DNA of 64,000 nt from Corynebacterium terpenotabidum Y-11 (GTDB lineage Bacteria > Actinomycetota > Actinomycetes > Mycobacteriales > Mycobacteriaceae): positions 682,001 to 746,000 of the forward strand of contig NC_021663.1 in the NCBI RefSeq assembly GCF_000418365.1, read 5' to 3'. How positions within the stretch are numbered: position 1 is the stretch's first letter; the number at the start of each line of letters is the position of its first letter. This document shows, in pieces, positions 1 to 9,782 of the stretch. The notes beneath the pieces are model-generated. The model was not told the DNA's origin, ran no database searches, and saw nothing but the letters and a program-made list of their open reading frames with translations. A program made the position numbers and the translations under genes.

Positions 1-158
1 TTGCCGGGACGCTCGGTGTCGTCGCCGCCGTCATCGTCGCCGCCGGGCTATTGCTCGCCGTGCTCGGCTTGCGGTCACGGTCGGGCGGCACCGGGTCTGG
101 CACCGCGTCCGACACCGCGTCTGACACCGCGTCCGACGGAGCCCAGGAGCGGCCGTGA
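1..158 (+). CDS. C-terminal end of a membrane protein (partial)
   Basis: Only the last 52 codons are present; the 5' part lies before the window. The reading frame begins at base 3 and ends with TGA at 156-158. It encodes one hydrophobic segment of about 20 residues (VVAAVIVAAGLLLAVLGL), a short basic stretch (RSRS), and a Gly/Thr/Ser/Asp tail holding three TASD units. The stop overlaps the GTG start of the next gene (GTGA), so the two are probably translationally coupled and in one operon. The function cannot be recognised. The threefold TASD comes from a 12-bp tandem DNA repeat near the 3' end of the gene. Confidence 0.6.
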   Translation, partial: AGTLGVVAAVIVAAGLLLAVLGLRSRSGGTGSGTASDTASDTASDGAQERP

Positions 159-1630
159 CCCGCTACCTGTGGCGGTGGCTGATCCTCATCGGGGTGGCCG
201 CCGTGGCCTTCCATGAGTCGGTGGACCGGACCCTGTCATGGGGGTCGGCGACCAGCGTCTCCTACTCGGTCGCGACCGTCGTCATGGCCCTGGTGATGTT
301 CCTCGGCATCGAGCTGCAGCGCCGGACCGACCTGCCGATCCATGACCGGGAGGTCGACTGGATCATCGGCCTCCTTGCCCTGGTTCTCAGTGTGTCGTTG
401 CGGATCGTGCTCGCACCGCGCCTCATCGAGTGGTTTGATCTGCTGCGCCTCGACATCCTCAGTTTCTTCGTCTTCCTGTTCGGTGCCTCCACCCTGCTGT
501 TCGGCACCCGTTTCACCCTGCGTTTCGGTCTGGCCTGGATCGTTCTGCTGATGTACAGCAGCCCCGTTTTCCTGGTGGTCACCCTGCTTTGCGGCGGTGG
601 CTGGACCGGTGCCGGCTACGCCACCACGGTCGGCGTCGCAGTCGCCACCGTCGTGGCCGCCGGCGGCAGCCTCCGGTGCCGGGCGGTCGCCGGGACGGTC
701 GTGGCGGTCGTCGGCGGTGTCCTGACCTTCCTCACCGGACGCGTCATCATCGATGAGGACACGGTGGGTGCGGCATCACTCACCGTGCTCCCTGCGCTGG
801 TCGGTGTGACCGTCGCAGTTCTCCTGGACGCCTGGGTCCGGCGCACCCGGCCGACCGTCCGCCGACAAGCGCCGTCGGTCGGCACGATCCGGCTGGCCGT
901 GGTCCCTATCCTGGGCACCGCGGTGATTCTCGCGGTCGTGCCGCTGCCGGACCGGCTGATCACGTCGGTGACCGCGGACGCACCGGGTGCCGACTCCGAT
1001 TCCGTCGGCGTCCCGGTACCGGTCGGCTGGTCACAGATCGGCGAAGAAACCTTCGACTGGGCGGACCGGTACTTCGGTGCCGGTACGGTCCTGAGCCGCC
1101 AGAAGCTGCGGGCGGACACGGTCGTCGCTGACTGGGACGAGGACGGCCGGTACCGGGAGGTGGTGGTCGACACGCTCGTCCCCGGGTCAGGGGTCCCACC
1201 CCAGCGGTTCGGCGACGAGAGCTTCTACGACAGCGTCTCCGGCCGCCGTTCCCCGAAGATCGACGTTGATCTCGGGCACGGGGTGACCGGCAACGTCCAC
1301 ACCGTCTTCGACGAGAACAACTTCCTCACCTACACCCATCTCCGGTTCAGCTGGCGGGGCGAGGACCCTGCCGACGATTCCGGCAACGGGAACACCGGTC
1401 CGGTCCACTATGTCTCCGTTATCGCCGTCGACGACCACCGTGCGAGTGCCCGCTTCCCCGAGTTCACCGACAGCCTCAACGGACTGGCCGGGCGCATCGT
1501 CACGGTGCTGTTGCGTGGCGGCGCCGTCACAGAGGACGCCTCGGCCACCTACAAGGACCTCGATCTGGTCACCTCCGTCGGCCGTGGCATCATTGACGCC
1601 CGCTGGACAGGGGCGGAGGTGGCATCGTGA
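155..1630 (+). CDS. Multipass membrane protein with C-terminal extracytoplasmic domain (weakly exosortase/EpsI-like)
   Basis: This 491-residue protein starts with GTG in a 4-bp overlap with the preceding gene. About eight hydrophobic segments fill residues 1-230, another lies at about 247-270, and a soluble region without cysteines follows (about 275-491). The layout, a multi-TM half followed by a globular outer domain and neighbouring GT2 and GT-C glycosyltransferases, resembles exosortase-EpsI proteins of exopolysaccharide loci. However, I cannot place the exosortase Cys/Arg/His triad with confidence: the only candidate cysteines are in LLCGGGW and LRCRAVAG. It could equally be a polysaccharide co-polymerase or assembly factor. 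The next gene starts in its stop codon (GTGA), so it belongs to the same operon. Confidence 0.55.
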   Translation: MTRYLWRWLILIGVAAVAFHESVDRTLSWGSATSVSYSVATVVMALVMFLGIELQRRTDLPIHDREVDWIIGLLALVLSVSLRIVLAPRLIEWFDLLRLDILSFFVFLFGASTLLFGTRFTLRFGLAWIVLLMYSSPVFLVVTLLCGGGWTGAGYATTVGVAVATVVAAGGSLRCRAVAGTVVAVVGGVLTFLTGRVIIDEDTVGAASLTVLPALVGVTVAVLLDAWVRRTRPTVRRQAPSVGTIRLAVVPILGTAVILAVVPLPDRLITSVTADAPGADSDSVGVPVPVGWSQIGEETFDWADRYFGAGTVLSRQKLRADTVVADWDEDGRYREVVVDTLVPGSGVPPQRFGDESFYDSVSGRRSPKIDVDLGHGVTGNVHTVFDENNFLTYTHLRFSWRGEDPADDSGNGNTGPVHYVSVIAVDDHRASARFPEFTDSLNGLAGRIVTVLLRGGAVTEDASATYKDLDLVTSVGRGIIDARWTGAEVAS

Positions 1631-3144
1631 GCGATCACCTGATCGGGCAGTCCGACGATCCGGCGGCCTTCTCCGATGCCGCGCTGCACGACGCCGTCCA
1701 CGGGCTCTACGAGCGCACCCCCGAGTACTCCGCGGCGGTCGCCTTCACCCGGGCTCAGAAGATCTCCGGAGTGCTCCTGATTGCCCTGCTGGTAGCCGGA
1801 GTCATCCTCGCGCGGTCGACCACGCTCGTCCTCCTCAGCGGGTTTTTCGTTGCCTGGTACCTCGTCACCCTCGTCGACCGGTTCATCATGTTCCGCCGCG
1901 GCCTGGGCGCCGACGCGATCATGCAGGTCACTGACGCCGACGCCCGCAGCATTCCCGAGGACGACCTGCCCCGCTACACCGTGCTCGTCCCGGCCTACGG
2001 CGAACCGGAGGTCGTCGGCCAGCTCATCGGCGCCGTCCGCTCCCTGGAGTACCCGGCGGCGAAACTGCAGGTCCTCCTGCTGCTGGAGGAGGACGACCAC
2101 CCGACGATCGCCGCCGCGGAGGAGTCCCTGGCAGAGGACACCGACGGAGTCGTCACCGTCCTGCGCGTCCCGGCAGCCGAACCCCGGACCAAGCCGAAGG
2201 CCTGCAACTACGGTCTGCACTACGCCACCGGTGACATCGTCACCATCTACGATGCCGAGGACACCCCGGACCCGTTGCAGCTGCGTCGCGTCGTCGTGGC
2301 CTTCCGGCGCCTGGACGCGGAGGCCGCCAACTCCGCCGCCACTGACGCCACCTCCGCTCCCGGAGCCCTGAGCCGGCGACGGACGGTGTGCATCCAGGCC
2401 CGGCTGAGCTTCCGCAACGGCCGGCAGAACATGCTCACCGCGTGGTTCACCATCGAGTACGACGTCTGGTTCAAGCTCATTCTCCCCGGCATCATGCGGA
2501 TGAACGCCCCGGTGCCGCTCGGCGGGACCTCCAACCACTTCCGCCGTGACGTCCTGCAGCAGCTCGGCGCGTGGGATCCCTACAACGTCACCGAGGACGC
2601 CGACCTGGGCGTCCGCATCGCCGCCAACGGGTACCGTACCGCCGTGCTGGACTCGGTGACCCTGGAGGAGGCCAACAGCGACACGATCAACTGGCTGCGC
2701 CAACGGTCCCGCTGGTACAAGGGTTACCTCCAGACCTGGCTGGTGTACATGCGACGGCCCGACCGACTGTTCCGCGAGATCGGGTTCGTGCCGTCCGTGC
2801 GGTTCACACTGCTCATGGCGTCCACCCCGATCATTGCCGTGGTCAACCTCGTGTTCTGGTACCTGTTCATCCTGTGGATCATGGGCCAGCCGGATTTCAT
2901 CGCCGAACTGTTCCCACCGCTGGTCTTCTACCCGTCGCTCGTCAGCTTCGTCGCCGGTAACGCCCTGACCGTGTACATGAACCTCGTCGGCGTGCGCGAG
3001 GGCCGTGATCCGGTCCTGCTCCTCGCCGTCGTGACCTACCCGCTGTACTGGCTGCTGATGAGCATCGCTGCGACGAAGGGAATGTGGCAGCTGTTGTTCC
3101 GGCCCTCTTACTGGGAGAAGACCGCCCATGGACTGGAGGCGTGA
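1627..3144 (+). CDS. Processive glycosyltransferase family 2, BcsA/cellulose-synthase-like
   Basis: A 505-residue membrane glycosyltransferase. Two TM helices at about 45-80 precede a GT-A catalytic domain. The nucleotide-sugar motif is seen as YTVLVPAYGEPEV, the DxD-like metal site as YDAEDTPDP, the acceptor/base site as TEDADLG and the processivity signature as QRSRWYKG (QxxRW). Three or four further TM helices close the protein. This set of motifs is typical of enzymes that polymerise a sugar and extrude the chain through the membrane. It is the second gene in a run with 4-bp overlaps, so a surface glycan is the likely product. There is no PilZ domain and no BcsB neighbour in view, so calling it cellulose synthase would be premature. 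Confidence 0.85.
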   Translation: MSDHLIGQSDDPAAFSDAALHDAVHGLYERTPEYSAAVAFTRAQKISGVLLIALLVAGVILARSTTLVLLSGFFVAWYLVTLVDRFIMFRRGLGADAIMQVTDADARSIPEDDLPRYTVLVPAYGEPEVVGQLIGAVRSLEYPAAKLQVLLLLEEDDHPTIAAAEESLAEDTDGVVTVLRVPAAEPRTKPKACNYGLHYATGDIVTIYDAEDTPDPLQLRRVVVAFRRLDAEAANSAATDATSAPGALSRRRTVCIQARLSFRNGRQNMLTAWFTIEYDVWFKLILPGIMRMNAPVPLGGTSNHFRRDVLQQLGAWDPYNVTEDADLGVRIAANGYRTAVLDSVTLEEANSDTINWLRQRSRWYKGYLQTWLVYMRRPDRLFREIGFVPSVRFTLLMASTPIIAVVNLVFWYLFILWIMGQPDFIAELFPPLVFYPSLVSFVAGNALTVYMNLVGVREGRDPVLLLAVVTYPLYWLLMSIAATKGMWQLLFRPSYWEKTAHGLEA

Positions 3145-3146
3145 CC

Positions 3147-4829
3147 GTGGCCACGATGACCCGTCAGACCAAGATCTCCCTCACCGTCTTCAGTGTGGCG
3201 TTCCTGATCTACCTGGCCATCGGGGTGCTGCTGGCCTACCGCGGGATCTTCCTCGGCGACGCCCTGTCCCGCCTCCAGTCCGCACAGTCCGTCCTGTTCA
3301 GCCGTTCACCTGGCCTCGTCGACATCGGCTTCGTCTTCACCCCGCTGAGCACCGTGAGTGCGCTGCCCTTCGTCGCGCTGTCCCCGTGGATCCCGGCGAT
3401 GACCGACCGGGCCCTGGCCGGGGTGATCGTCTCCGCCCTGTTCACCGCCGGGGCGGTCCTGCAGGTGTGGTGGACTGGACTGGACCGCGGCCTGCGGACC
3501 CCCTACCTGGCGACCGTCACCGCCCTGTTCGCCCTGAATCCGCTCGTGATCTTCTACGCCGTCTCCGGGATGAGCGAAGGGCCGTTCCTCTTCGCCATGG
3601 CGTGGGCCACCCGGCGGCTTATGCGATTCCTGCGCACTGATGACGTCCACGACCTCATGGCCGGCGGTATCGCCGTCGCGGTCGGCTTCCTCGCCCGGTA
3701 CGACGGGCTGGTCGCCGCGGCGGTGGGCGCGGCGTTCGTTGCCGTCGTCACCGCCACTCGACGTGCGGACCCGACAGTGCCGACAAGCCCGCGTCACCGG
3801 TTCGCCCGGGCGGTGACGGACACCGCGGTGTTCCTCTTCCCCATCACTGTGGCCGCCGCGGTCTGGTTCGCGGCCTCCTGGCTCACCACCGGCATCATCA
3901 GTGCCCAGGTCAGTGGCAGCTACGGCAATGCGGCGATTCTGGAGAGCAGCGGTGGGGTGGACTCCGGGCTGTCCGCGGCCCGGGACGCGGTCGCCCGCAT
4001 CCTCCTGCTCTCCCCCGGGGGGATTGTGCTCATCGTCGTCCTCGGTGTCGTGGGACGTCGACGCCGCGCCGTCGGTGGGGTGGTGCCGATGGTGCTGCTC
4101 GGTGCCGTCCTGATCTTCCAGGTGGCGTCCGCCGTGGCCGGGTCGACGTTCGGCCTGCTGCGGTTCTTCATCATCGCCGTGCTGCTGGTCACGGTACTGG
4201 CCCTGGCAGTACCTGCTGCGAACGGCAATATCGCCACCCGGCGCCCCGGACGTGGCAGACGCGACCGCGGAACGGTATCCGGCATAATCCGCCCGGCGCT
4301 CACCAACGCCATGGTGATTGTCCTGCTGGTGGCGGGAACCGTCTCGACCACGGCGGCGATGACCTCGAAGCGATGGGCTCCGCAGGAGTACGCGCTGGCG
4401 GCGGAGACCCCGTTGGCCTCCCAGATGAGTGCCGCCGACCTGGAGGACCGGCAGGCGGTGCTGCGGACCTGGGGTACGGAGCGACGCCTCGCGCAATTCC
4501 TCGATGAGAAGGATCTCCCGGCCGGTTCTGTCCTGCTGGACACCACCTACGGCTTCCCGGTGGTGCTGTTCTCCTCGCGTCCGGAGACCTTCGTCATCCC
4601 GTCCGACCCTGATTTCGTCACCATCCTGAGCAGCCCGTGGGAGCGCGGGGTGCGCTACATTCTCACGGTGCCGCCGGAGGGACGCGGTGCGACGGACGCC
4701 GTGAACTTGCGCTATCCGACGATCTGGGACAACGGGGGAGGAGTGGGCACCCTCGACCTCAGTGTGCCGAATGACGGGGCGGGGCAACCGGACTTCCGGC
4801 TCTACCGGGTCAGGGAGACCACGGAGTAG
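3147..4829 (+). CDS. GT-C-type polytopic glycosyltransferase-like membrane protein
   Basis: About 560 residues with roughly 10-11 TM helices in the first 400 and a soluble C-terminal domain. The first periplasmic loop carries an acidic residue in FLGDALSRL, and a later loop reads SGMSEGPFLFAMAW. Both resemble PMT/ArnT-like GT-C enzymes that use polyprenyl-phosphate sugars. The start is chosen at GTG 3147, seven bases after GGAGG (3135-3139). An alternative GTG at 3141 overlaps the previous stop but is too close to that ribosome site. It closes the envelope-glycan operon; it could add a sugar to the polymer made by the GT2 neighbour. Donor and acceptor are unknown. Confidence 0.7.
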   Translation: MATMTRQTKISLTVFSVAFLIYLAIGVLLAYRGIFLGDALSRLQSAQSVLFSRSPGLVDIGFVFTPLSTVSALPFVALSPWIPAMTDRALAGVIVSALFTAGAVLQVWWTGLDRGLRTPYLATVTALFALNPLVIFYAVSGMSEGPFLFAMAWATRRLMRFLRTDDVHDLMAGGIAVAVGFLARYDGLVAAAVGAAFVAVVTATRRADPTVPTSPRHRFARAVTDTAVFLFPITVAAAVWFAASWLTTGIISAQVSGSYGNAAILESSGGVDSGLSAARDAVARILLLSPGGIVLIVVLGVVGRRRRAVGGVVPMVLLGAVLIFQVASAVAGSTFGLLRFFIIAVLLVTVLALAVPAANGNIATRRPGRGRRDRGTVSGIIRPALTNAMVIVLLVAGTVSTTAAMTSKRWAPQEYALAAETPLASQMSAADLEDRQAVLRTWGTERRLAQFLDEKDLPAGSVLLDTTYGFPVVLFSSRPETFVIPSDPDFVTILSSPWERGVRYILTVPPEGRGATDAVNLRYPTIWDNGGGVGTLDLSVPNDGAGQPDFRLYRVRETTE

Positions 4830-4893
4830 GTCGGCCGGGGAGTGCGGCACGATCCGCTGCGTCACTGTCCGGCGCGCGTGGTTGACTGGTGCC

Positions 4894-7800
4894 ATGACCG
4901 AGGACCCCCGCCGCGACCCGTTGGACCGCTTCTCCACCCCGGCGGCACAGTGGTTCCGTGAGGTGTTCGCCGAGCCGACGGTCGTGCAGTCGCAGGCGTG
5001 GGATGCGATCAGCCGTGGCGACCACGCCCTGGTCGTCGCCCCGACCGGGTCCGGAAAGACGCTCGCCGCGTTCCTCTGGGCACTGTCCCGGTTGACCTCG
5101 GAAGGGCTGTTGCAGGAACGCCGGACCGGGACGAAAGTGCTCTACATCTCCCCGCTGAAGGCCCTCGGTGTGGACGTGGAACGCAACCTGCGCGTCCCAC
5201 TGGCCGGCATCGCCCGGACCGCGGCGGCGACCGGGACGGACATCGCCCCGGTGACTGTCGGCGTCCGCTCCGGAGACACCCCACAGGCTGAGCGGGCGAA
5301 ACTGCTGCGCACCCCGCCGGACGTGCTCATCACCACGCCGGAGTCGCTGTACCTCATGCTCACCTCGAAGGCCGCCGGCACGCTGGTCGACGTGGACACG
5401 GTCATTATCGACGAGGTCCATGCGGTCGCCGGGACGAAGCGTGGGGCCCATCTGGCACTCAGCCTGGAGCGGCTCGACGAACTGGTCACCGACCACGGTG
5501 GGGTGGTGCAGCGCATCGGCCTGTCCGCGACGGTGAACCCGGTGGACACCGTGGCGTCCTTCCTCGGTGGTGACCGGCCGGTGACGGTGGTGAACCCGCC
5601 GGCGCACAAGCTGTGGGACGTGACCGTGTGCAGTGTCGTGCCGGATTTCCGGGATCCGCCGGAGTTGGCGACCGTAGGTGTGGCCGACGACGAACCGCTG
5701 GACGCTGTGGACGCTGTGGACGCTGTAGGCAACGCAGCCGCTGGAGCGGTCGACGAGGCACTGGTCGGACCGTCGCTGATCGGTGAGGGCGTCGGCGGGA
5801 TCACCGACGCCGGCTCCGGGCGGCGGAACGCATCCGGGGTGGACCGGGAATCCGCCCTGCCGCAGCAGAAGTCGGTGTGGCCGCATGTGCAGCGGGCGGT
5901 CTACCGGCAGATCATGGACAACCGCTCCACCCTCGTCTTCGTCAACGCCCGTCGTACCGCCGAACGCCTCACCGGTGCGCTCAACGAACTCTGGGCGGAG
6001 GAACACGATCCGGAGTCCTTGGCCGCCCCCACCCGGCGGGATCCTGCCCAGCTGATGGCGCAGTCCGGGACGGTGGCCGCCGCACCGCAGGTCATCGCCC
6101 GGGCCCACCACGGGTCGGTGTCGAAAGAGGAACGGGCCGATATCGAGCAGCAGCTCAAGGAGGGGGCGTTGCGGTGCGTGGTCGCGACCTCCTCCCTGGA
6201 ACTGGGCATCGACATGGGGCTGGTCGACCGGGTGATCCAGATCGGTGCACCGCCGAGTGTCTCCTCGGCGGTGCAACGGGCCGGCCGCGCCGGGCACTCC
6301 GTCGGGGCGGTCTCGCACGCCACGGTGTACCCGCTGCACCGGGCGGACGCGGAGGTGGCGACGGTCATCGTCGACCGGATGCTCGCCGGGGATCTCGAAC
6401 CGCTGCATGTGGTGACCAATGCCCTGGATGTGCTGGCCCAGCAGACTGTCGCACGGGCGGTGCAGGCGTCCTTCGATGTGGAGGACTGGTTCCGGACCGT
6501 GCGCCGCGCCCACCCCTATGCCGCCCTGCCGCGGGAGGCCTTCGACGGCGTCATCGAACTGGTCAGCGGCCGGTACCCCTCGACCGACTTCGCGGAGCTG
6601 CGTCCCCGCGTGGTCTACGACGCCACCGCCGGCACGCTCGTCGCCCGTCCCGGGACCAGGCGTGTCGCCGTGACCAGCGGCGGAACCATACCGGACCGCG
6701 GACTGTTCGGCGTGTACCTGCCCGCCGACGGGGACAACGCCGGAGGACGCCGCGTCGGTGAACTCGACGAGGAGATGGTCTACGAGTCCCGGGTCGGGGA
6801 CGTGTTCACGCTCGGCGCGTCCTCCTGGCGGATCAATGAGATCACCCGTGACCAGGTCATCGTCACCCCGGCGGCCGGGCACACCGGACGCCTGCCGTTC
6901 TGGGTGGGGGACGCCGAGGGCCGGCCGGCGGAACTTGCACCGGTGATCGGCGCATCGCGGCGGTCGTGGGGGACCGGTGGCCACGGTGACCTGCGGGCGG
7001 CGTCCTTCCTCGACGAGAACACCCGGGCCAACCTGGACATGTTCTACACGGAGCAGCGGGAGGCGACACAGGTCATCCCGGACGAGAAGACACTGCTCAT
7101 CGAACGTTTCCATGACGAGGTCGGCGACTGGCGCGTGGTCGTGCACACCCCCTGGGGCCGGTCGGTGAACGCGCCGTGGGCGTTGGCGATCGGTGCGGCG
7201 CTCTCGCGGCGGTCGGGGATCGACGCCATGGCGGTCGCCGGGGACGACGGGATCGTCCTGCGCCTGCCGTACACCGAGGACCCGCCCGGGGTGGAACTGC
7301 TCACCGGCGGTGCCGACGCGTCCGGTGGGGACGCCGCCCCCGTCGTCGCCGAGGTGACGGACGCGGTGGGCTCCTCGGCCCTGTTCGCCGGGCGGTTCCG
7401 TGAGTGTGCCGCCCGCGCCCTGCTGCTGCCGCGGCGCAACCCGGGCAAGCGTCAGCCGTTGTGGCAGCAGCGCCAGCGGGCCTCCCAGCTGCTGGATGTG
7501 GCGCGTCCGCACCCGGAGTTCCCGGTGATGGTCGAGACGATGCGTGAGTGTCTGCGCGACGTCTACGATCTGCCGGCCCTCGAGAAGATCGTCGGTGCCG
7601 TGGGATCGCGACGGATGCGCGTCGCCGAGATCACGACCGAGACCCCCTCCGCGTTCGCCGAATCGCTGCTGTTCAGCTACACCGGTGCCTTCCTCTACGA
7701 GGGGGACTCCGCCGAACGCGCCGCCGCCCTGTCCGTCGACCCGGCCCTGCTCGCCGCGGTGCTGGGGCAGCGTGGGGAGGGCCTGGAGCTCGACGAAGCG

Positions 7801-9762
7801 GTGGTCGCCGAGATCGTCGCCGGACTGCAGTGGCTCGCGTCCGGGCGGCAGGCCCGCTCGGCCGAACAGGTCGTGGACATGCTGCGCGCCCTGGGGCCAT
7901 TGGCCGTCGACGAGGTCACCCGCCGGGTCGATCCTGCGGTGCCCGGCGGGGTGGAGTCGGTGTGCGACGAAGTCCGGGCGATGATCCCGCGCCGGATCTG
8001 CGAGGTGAAGGTCGGTGGCGTGCTGCGGTGGGCGGTCGTCGAGGATGCCCCGCTGCTGCGCGACGGCCTCGGTATCCCGGTGCCCCCGGGAGTGGGGGCA
8101 CCGCTGGAGACGGTCCCCGATGCCGTCGACCAGCTCCTGCTGCGGTGGGCGAGAACGCACGGGCCGTTCACTGCCGCCGAGGTCGCCACCGAGTTCGGAC
8201 TCGGTGCGGCGACCGCGGACGCTCTGGCGAAGCGCTGGGTGAGTGGGCGGCGACTGGAGTCTCTCGGCGAGACCTACGTGGACACCGGCGTCCTGCGCAG
8301 GCTGCGCGCCGCGACCCTCGCGAAGGCCCGTGGTGCACTCGAACCGGTGAGCCGGCAGACCTATGCGTCCTTCCTGCAGTCCTGGCACGGGTTGGGCGAG
8401 GGGGAACGCGAGGACCTGGCTAGCGTCATCGAGCAGTTGGCGGGTGTCGCGCTGCCGGCGAGTGCCTGGGAGACCGTGGTGCTGCCTGCGAGGATCCCCG
8501 GGTATGTGCCTGCGGACCTGGACGATCTCATGGCCTCGGGCGAGGTTGTGGTCGTCGGTGCCGGTGCGGCGTCGCCGACGGATCCGCTGGTCATGCTGCT
8601 GCCCGCGGACCTCGCGCCGCTGCTGGTCACGGCGCCGGAGTCGACAGATGTGCCGCTGGGGCAGGTGGCGCAGCTGATCCGTGACCGGGTTGCCGGAGGT
8701 GGGGCCTTCCTCGCCGCGGAGATCGGGCGTGCGCTCGGGGAGGCCGAGGACTCTCCCGACAGTCCCTCACACGATGCCGTGGACGCCGCCATCCGTGAAC
8801 TCTTCGACGCCGGTGTCCTCATGCCCGATTCCTTCGCTGCGGTCCGTGCCCGGCTGGCCGGCACCGGAATCACCGATGCCACAGGTCACCGTGGTGGGGC
8901 GTCCTCGAAGGGTGCGCACAAGGCGCCGCGGCGCGGACGCGGTCGGGGTTCCACCGCGCGGCTGCGCATGGGTCGCACCACCTTCGCCCAGACCGTGAGG
9001 TCGGAGGAGGTCCGTTCGCGCCGGGCGGCGATGAATGCCCATGCCGGGGTACCGGGGCGGTGGTCCCTGGTGCCCGCGCCCGGTGGTGCAGCGGCCGACC
9101 GGGCGATCGCCCGTGGCGAGGCCTGGCTCGACCGGTACGCGGTGGTGACCAGGGGATCCGTGATGGCGGAGCACACCGAGGGCGGCTTCGCCGCGGCGTA
9201 CCGGATGCTCACCGCCTGGGAGGACAACGGCACGGTGCTGCGCGGTTATGTCGTCGACGGACTCGGTGGTGCGCAGTTCGCGTCGCGGGAGGTCATCGAC
9301 CGGCTCCGCGAGATCGAGGAGGATGCCGCCGCTGACCCGGGCGTTCCGGTTGTGCTGGCCGCCTCGGACCCGGCGAACCCCTTCGGCGCGGCGGTGCCGT
9401 GGCCGGAGGTTTACGGGGCAGGTGGTGACTCTCCCGGTGGTGCCGGGCGACCGACCCGTGGCGCCGGAGCGTTGGTCGTGGTACAGGACGGCCGCCTGCT
9501 CGCCCATCTCACCCGGGGAGGACGCAGTGTGCTGCTGTTCTCCCGGCCGACCATGGCCGACGAGGACGGACCCGGCGCCACTGATCCGGCGGACGTGCAG
9601 GCCGTGGTCACGGTCCTGTCGTCGCTCATCTCCGTGGGACGCCTGTCCCCGGTGACCGTGGAAAAGGTCAACGGCACCGAGGTGATGTCGTTGGGCGCGG
9701 GGACCCGGGCGTGGACTGAGGCCGGGGCGCGGTTCACCCCGAAGGGCCTCGTCGTGCGGTGA
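4894..9762 (+). CDS. lhr: Large ATP-dependent helicase Lhr (DEAD/DEAH family)
   Basis: 1622 residues, the size of long actinobacterial Lhr proteins. The N-terminal half is a superfamily 2 helicase: Walker A APTGSGKT (about residue 52), motif II DEVH, motif III GLSATV, then the second RecA domain with VATSSLELGID and QRAGRAGHS. The C-terminal half matches the Lhr core region and extension. Lhr is an ssDNA-dependent 3'-5' helicase implicated in DNA repair; in mycobacteria it is induced by DNA damage. ATG 4894 was chosen because it begins the conserved protein; the reading frame is open further upstream inside the previous gene. Residues about 267-330 are a low-complexity insert between helicase motifs, with DAV repeated three times from a 9-bp DNA repeat, probably a surface loop. 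The gene ends 20 bp from a convergent ABC gene. Confidence 0.95.
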   Translation: MTEDPRRDPLDRFSTPAAQWFREVFAEPTVVQSQAWDAISRGDHALVVAPTGSGKTLAAFLWALSRLTSEGLLQERRTGTKVLYISPLKALGVDVERNLRVPLAGIARTAAATGTDIAPVTVGVRSGDTPQAERAKLLRTPPDVLITTPESLYLMLTSKAAGTLVDVDTVIIDEVHAVAGTKRGAHLALSLERLDELVTDHGGVVQRIGLSATVNPVDTVASFLGGDRPVTVVNPPAHKLWDVTVCSVVPDFRDPPELATVGVADDEPLDAVDAVDAVGNAAAGAVDEALVGPSLIGEGVGGITDAGSGRRNASGVDRESALPQQKSVWPHVQRAVYRQIMDNRSTLVFVNARRTAERLTGALNELWAEEHDPESLAAPTRRDPAQLMAQSGTVAAAPQVIARAHHGSVSKEERADIEQQLKEGALRCVVATSSLELGIDMGLVDRVIQIGAPPSVSSAVQRAGRAGHSVGAVSHATVYPLHRADAEVATVIVDRMLAGDLEPLHVVTNALDVLAQQTVARAVQASFDVEDWFRTVRRAHPYAALPREAFDGVIELVSGRYPSTDFAELRPRVVYDATAGTLVARPGTRRVAVTSGGTIPDRGLFGVYLPADGDNAGGRRVGELDEEMVYESRVGDVFTLGASSWRINEITRDQVIVTPAAGHTGRLPFWVGDAEGRPAELAPVIGASRRSWGTGGHGDLRAASFLDENTRANLDMFYTEQREATQVIPDEKTLLIERFHDEVGDWRVVVHTPWGRSVNAPWALAIGAALSRRSGIDAMAVAGDDGIVLRLPYTEDPPGVELLTGGADASGGDAAPVVAEVTDAVGSSALFAGRFRECAARALLLPRRNPGKRQPLWQQRQRASQLLDVARPHPEFPVMVETMRECLRDVYDLPALEKIVGAVGSRRMRVAEITTETPSAFAESLLFSYTGAFLYEGDSAERAAALSVDPALLAAVLGQRGEGLELDEAVVAEIVAGLQWLASGRQARSAEQVVDMLRALGPLAVDEVTRRVDPAVPGGVESVCDEVRAMIPRRICEVKVGGVLRWAVVEDAPLLRDGLGIPVPPGVGAPLETVPDAVDQLLLRWARTHGPFTAAEVATEFGLGAATADALAKRWVSGRRLESLGETYVDTGVLRRLRAATLAKARGALEPVSRQTYASFLQSWHGLGEGEREDLASVIEQLAGVALPASAWETVVLPARIPGYVPADLDDLMASGEVVVVGAGAASPTDPLVMLLPADLAPLLVTAPESTDVPLGQVAQLIRDRVAGGGAFLAAEIGRALGEAEDSPDSPSHDAVDAAIRELFDAGVLMPDSFAAVRARLAGTGITDATGHRGGASSKGAHKAPRRGRGRGSTARLRMGRTTFAQTVRSEEVRSRRAAMNAHAGVPGRWSLVPAPGGAAADRAIARGEAWLDRYAVVTRGSVMAEHTEGGFAAAYRMLTAWEDNGTVLRGYVVDGLGGAQFASREVIDRLREIEEDAAADPGVPVVLAASDPANPFGAAVPWPEVYGAGGDSPGGAGRPTRGAGALVVVQDGRLLAHLTRGGRSVLLFSRPTMADEDGPGATDPADVQAVVTVLSSLISVGRLSPVTVEKVNGTEVMSLGAGTRAWTEAGARFTPKGLVVR

Positions 9763-9782
9763 GTCCCCGACCCGCGGGCGTC

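Noticed and set aside
155..1630. Firm exosortase assignment
   Set aside because: The catalytic Cys-Arg-His arrangement cannot be placed convincingly; only the overall layout is suggestive.
1549..3129. 526-codon open frame antisense to the GT2 gene
   Set aside because: The forward strand encodes all GT2 motifs; the antisense product is Gly/His/Gln-rich without family features.
4810..8388. 1192-codon open frame antisense to lhr
   Set aside because: It mirrors codon bias of the high-G+C lhr gene and shows no domain; lhr on the other strand has all helicase motifs.
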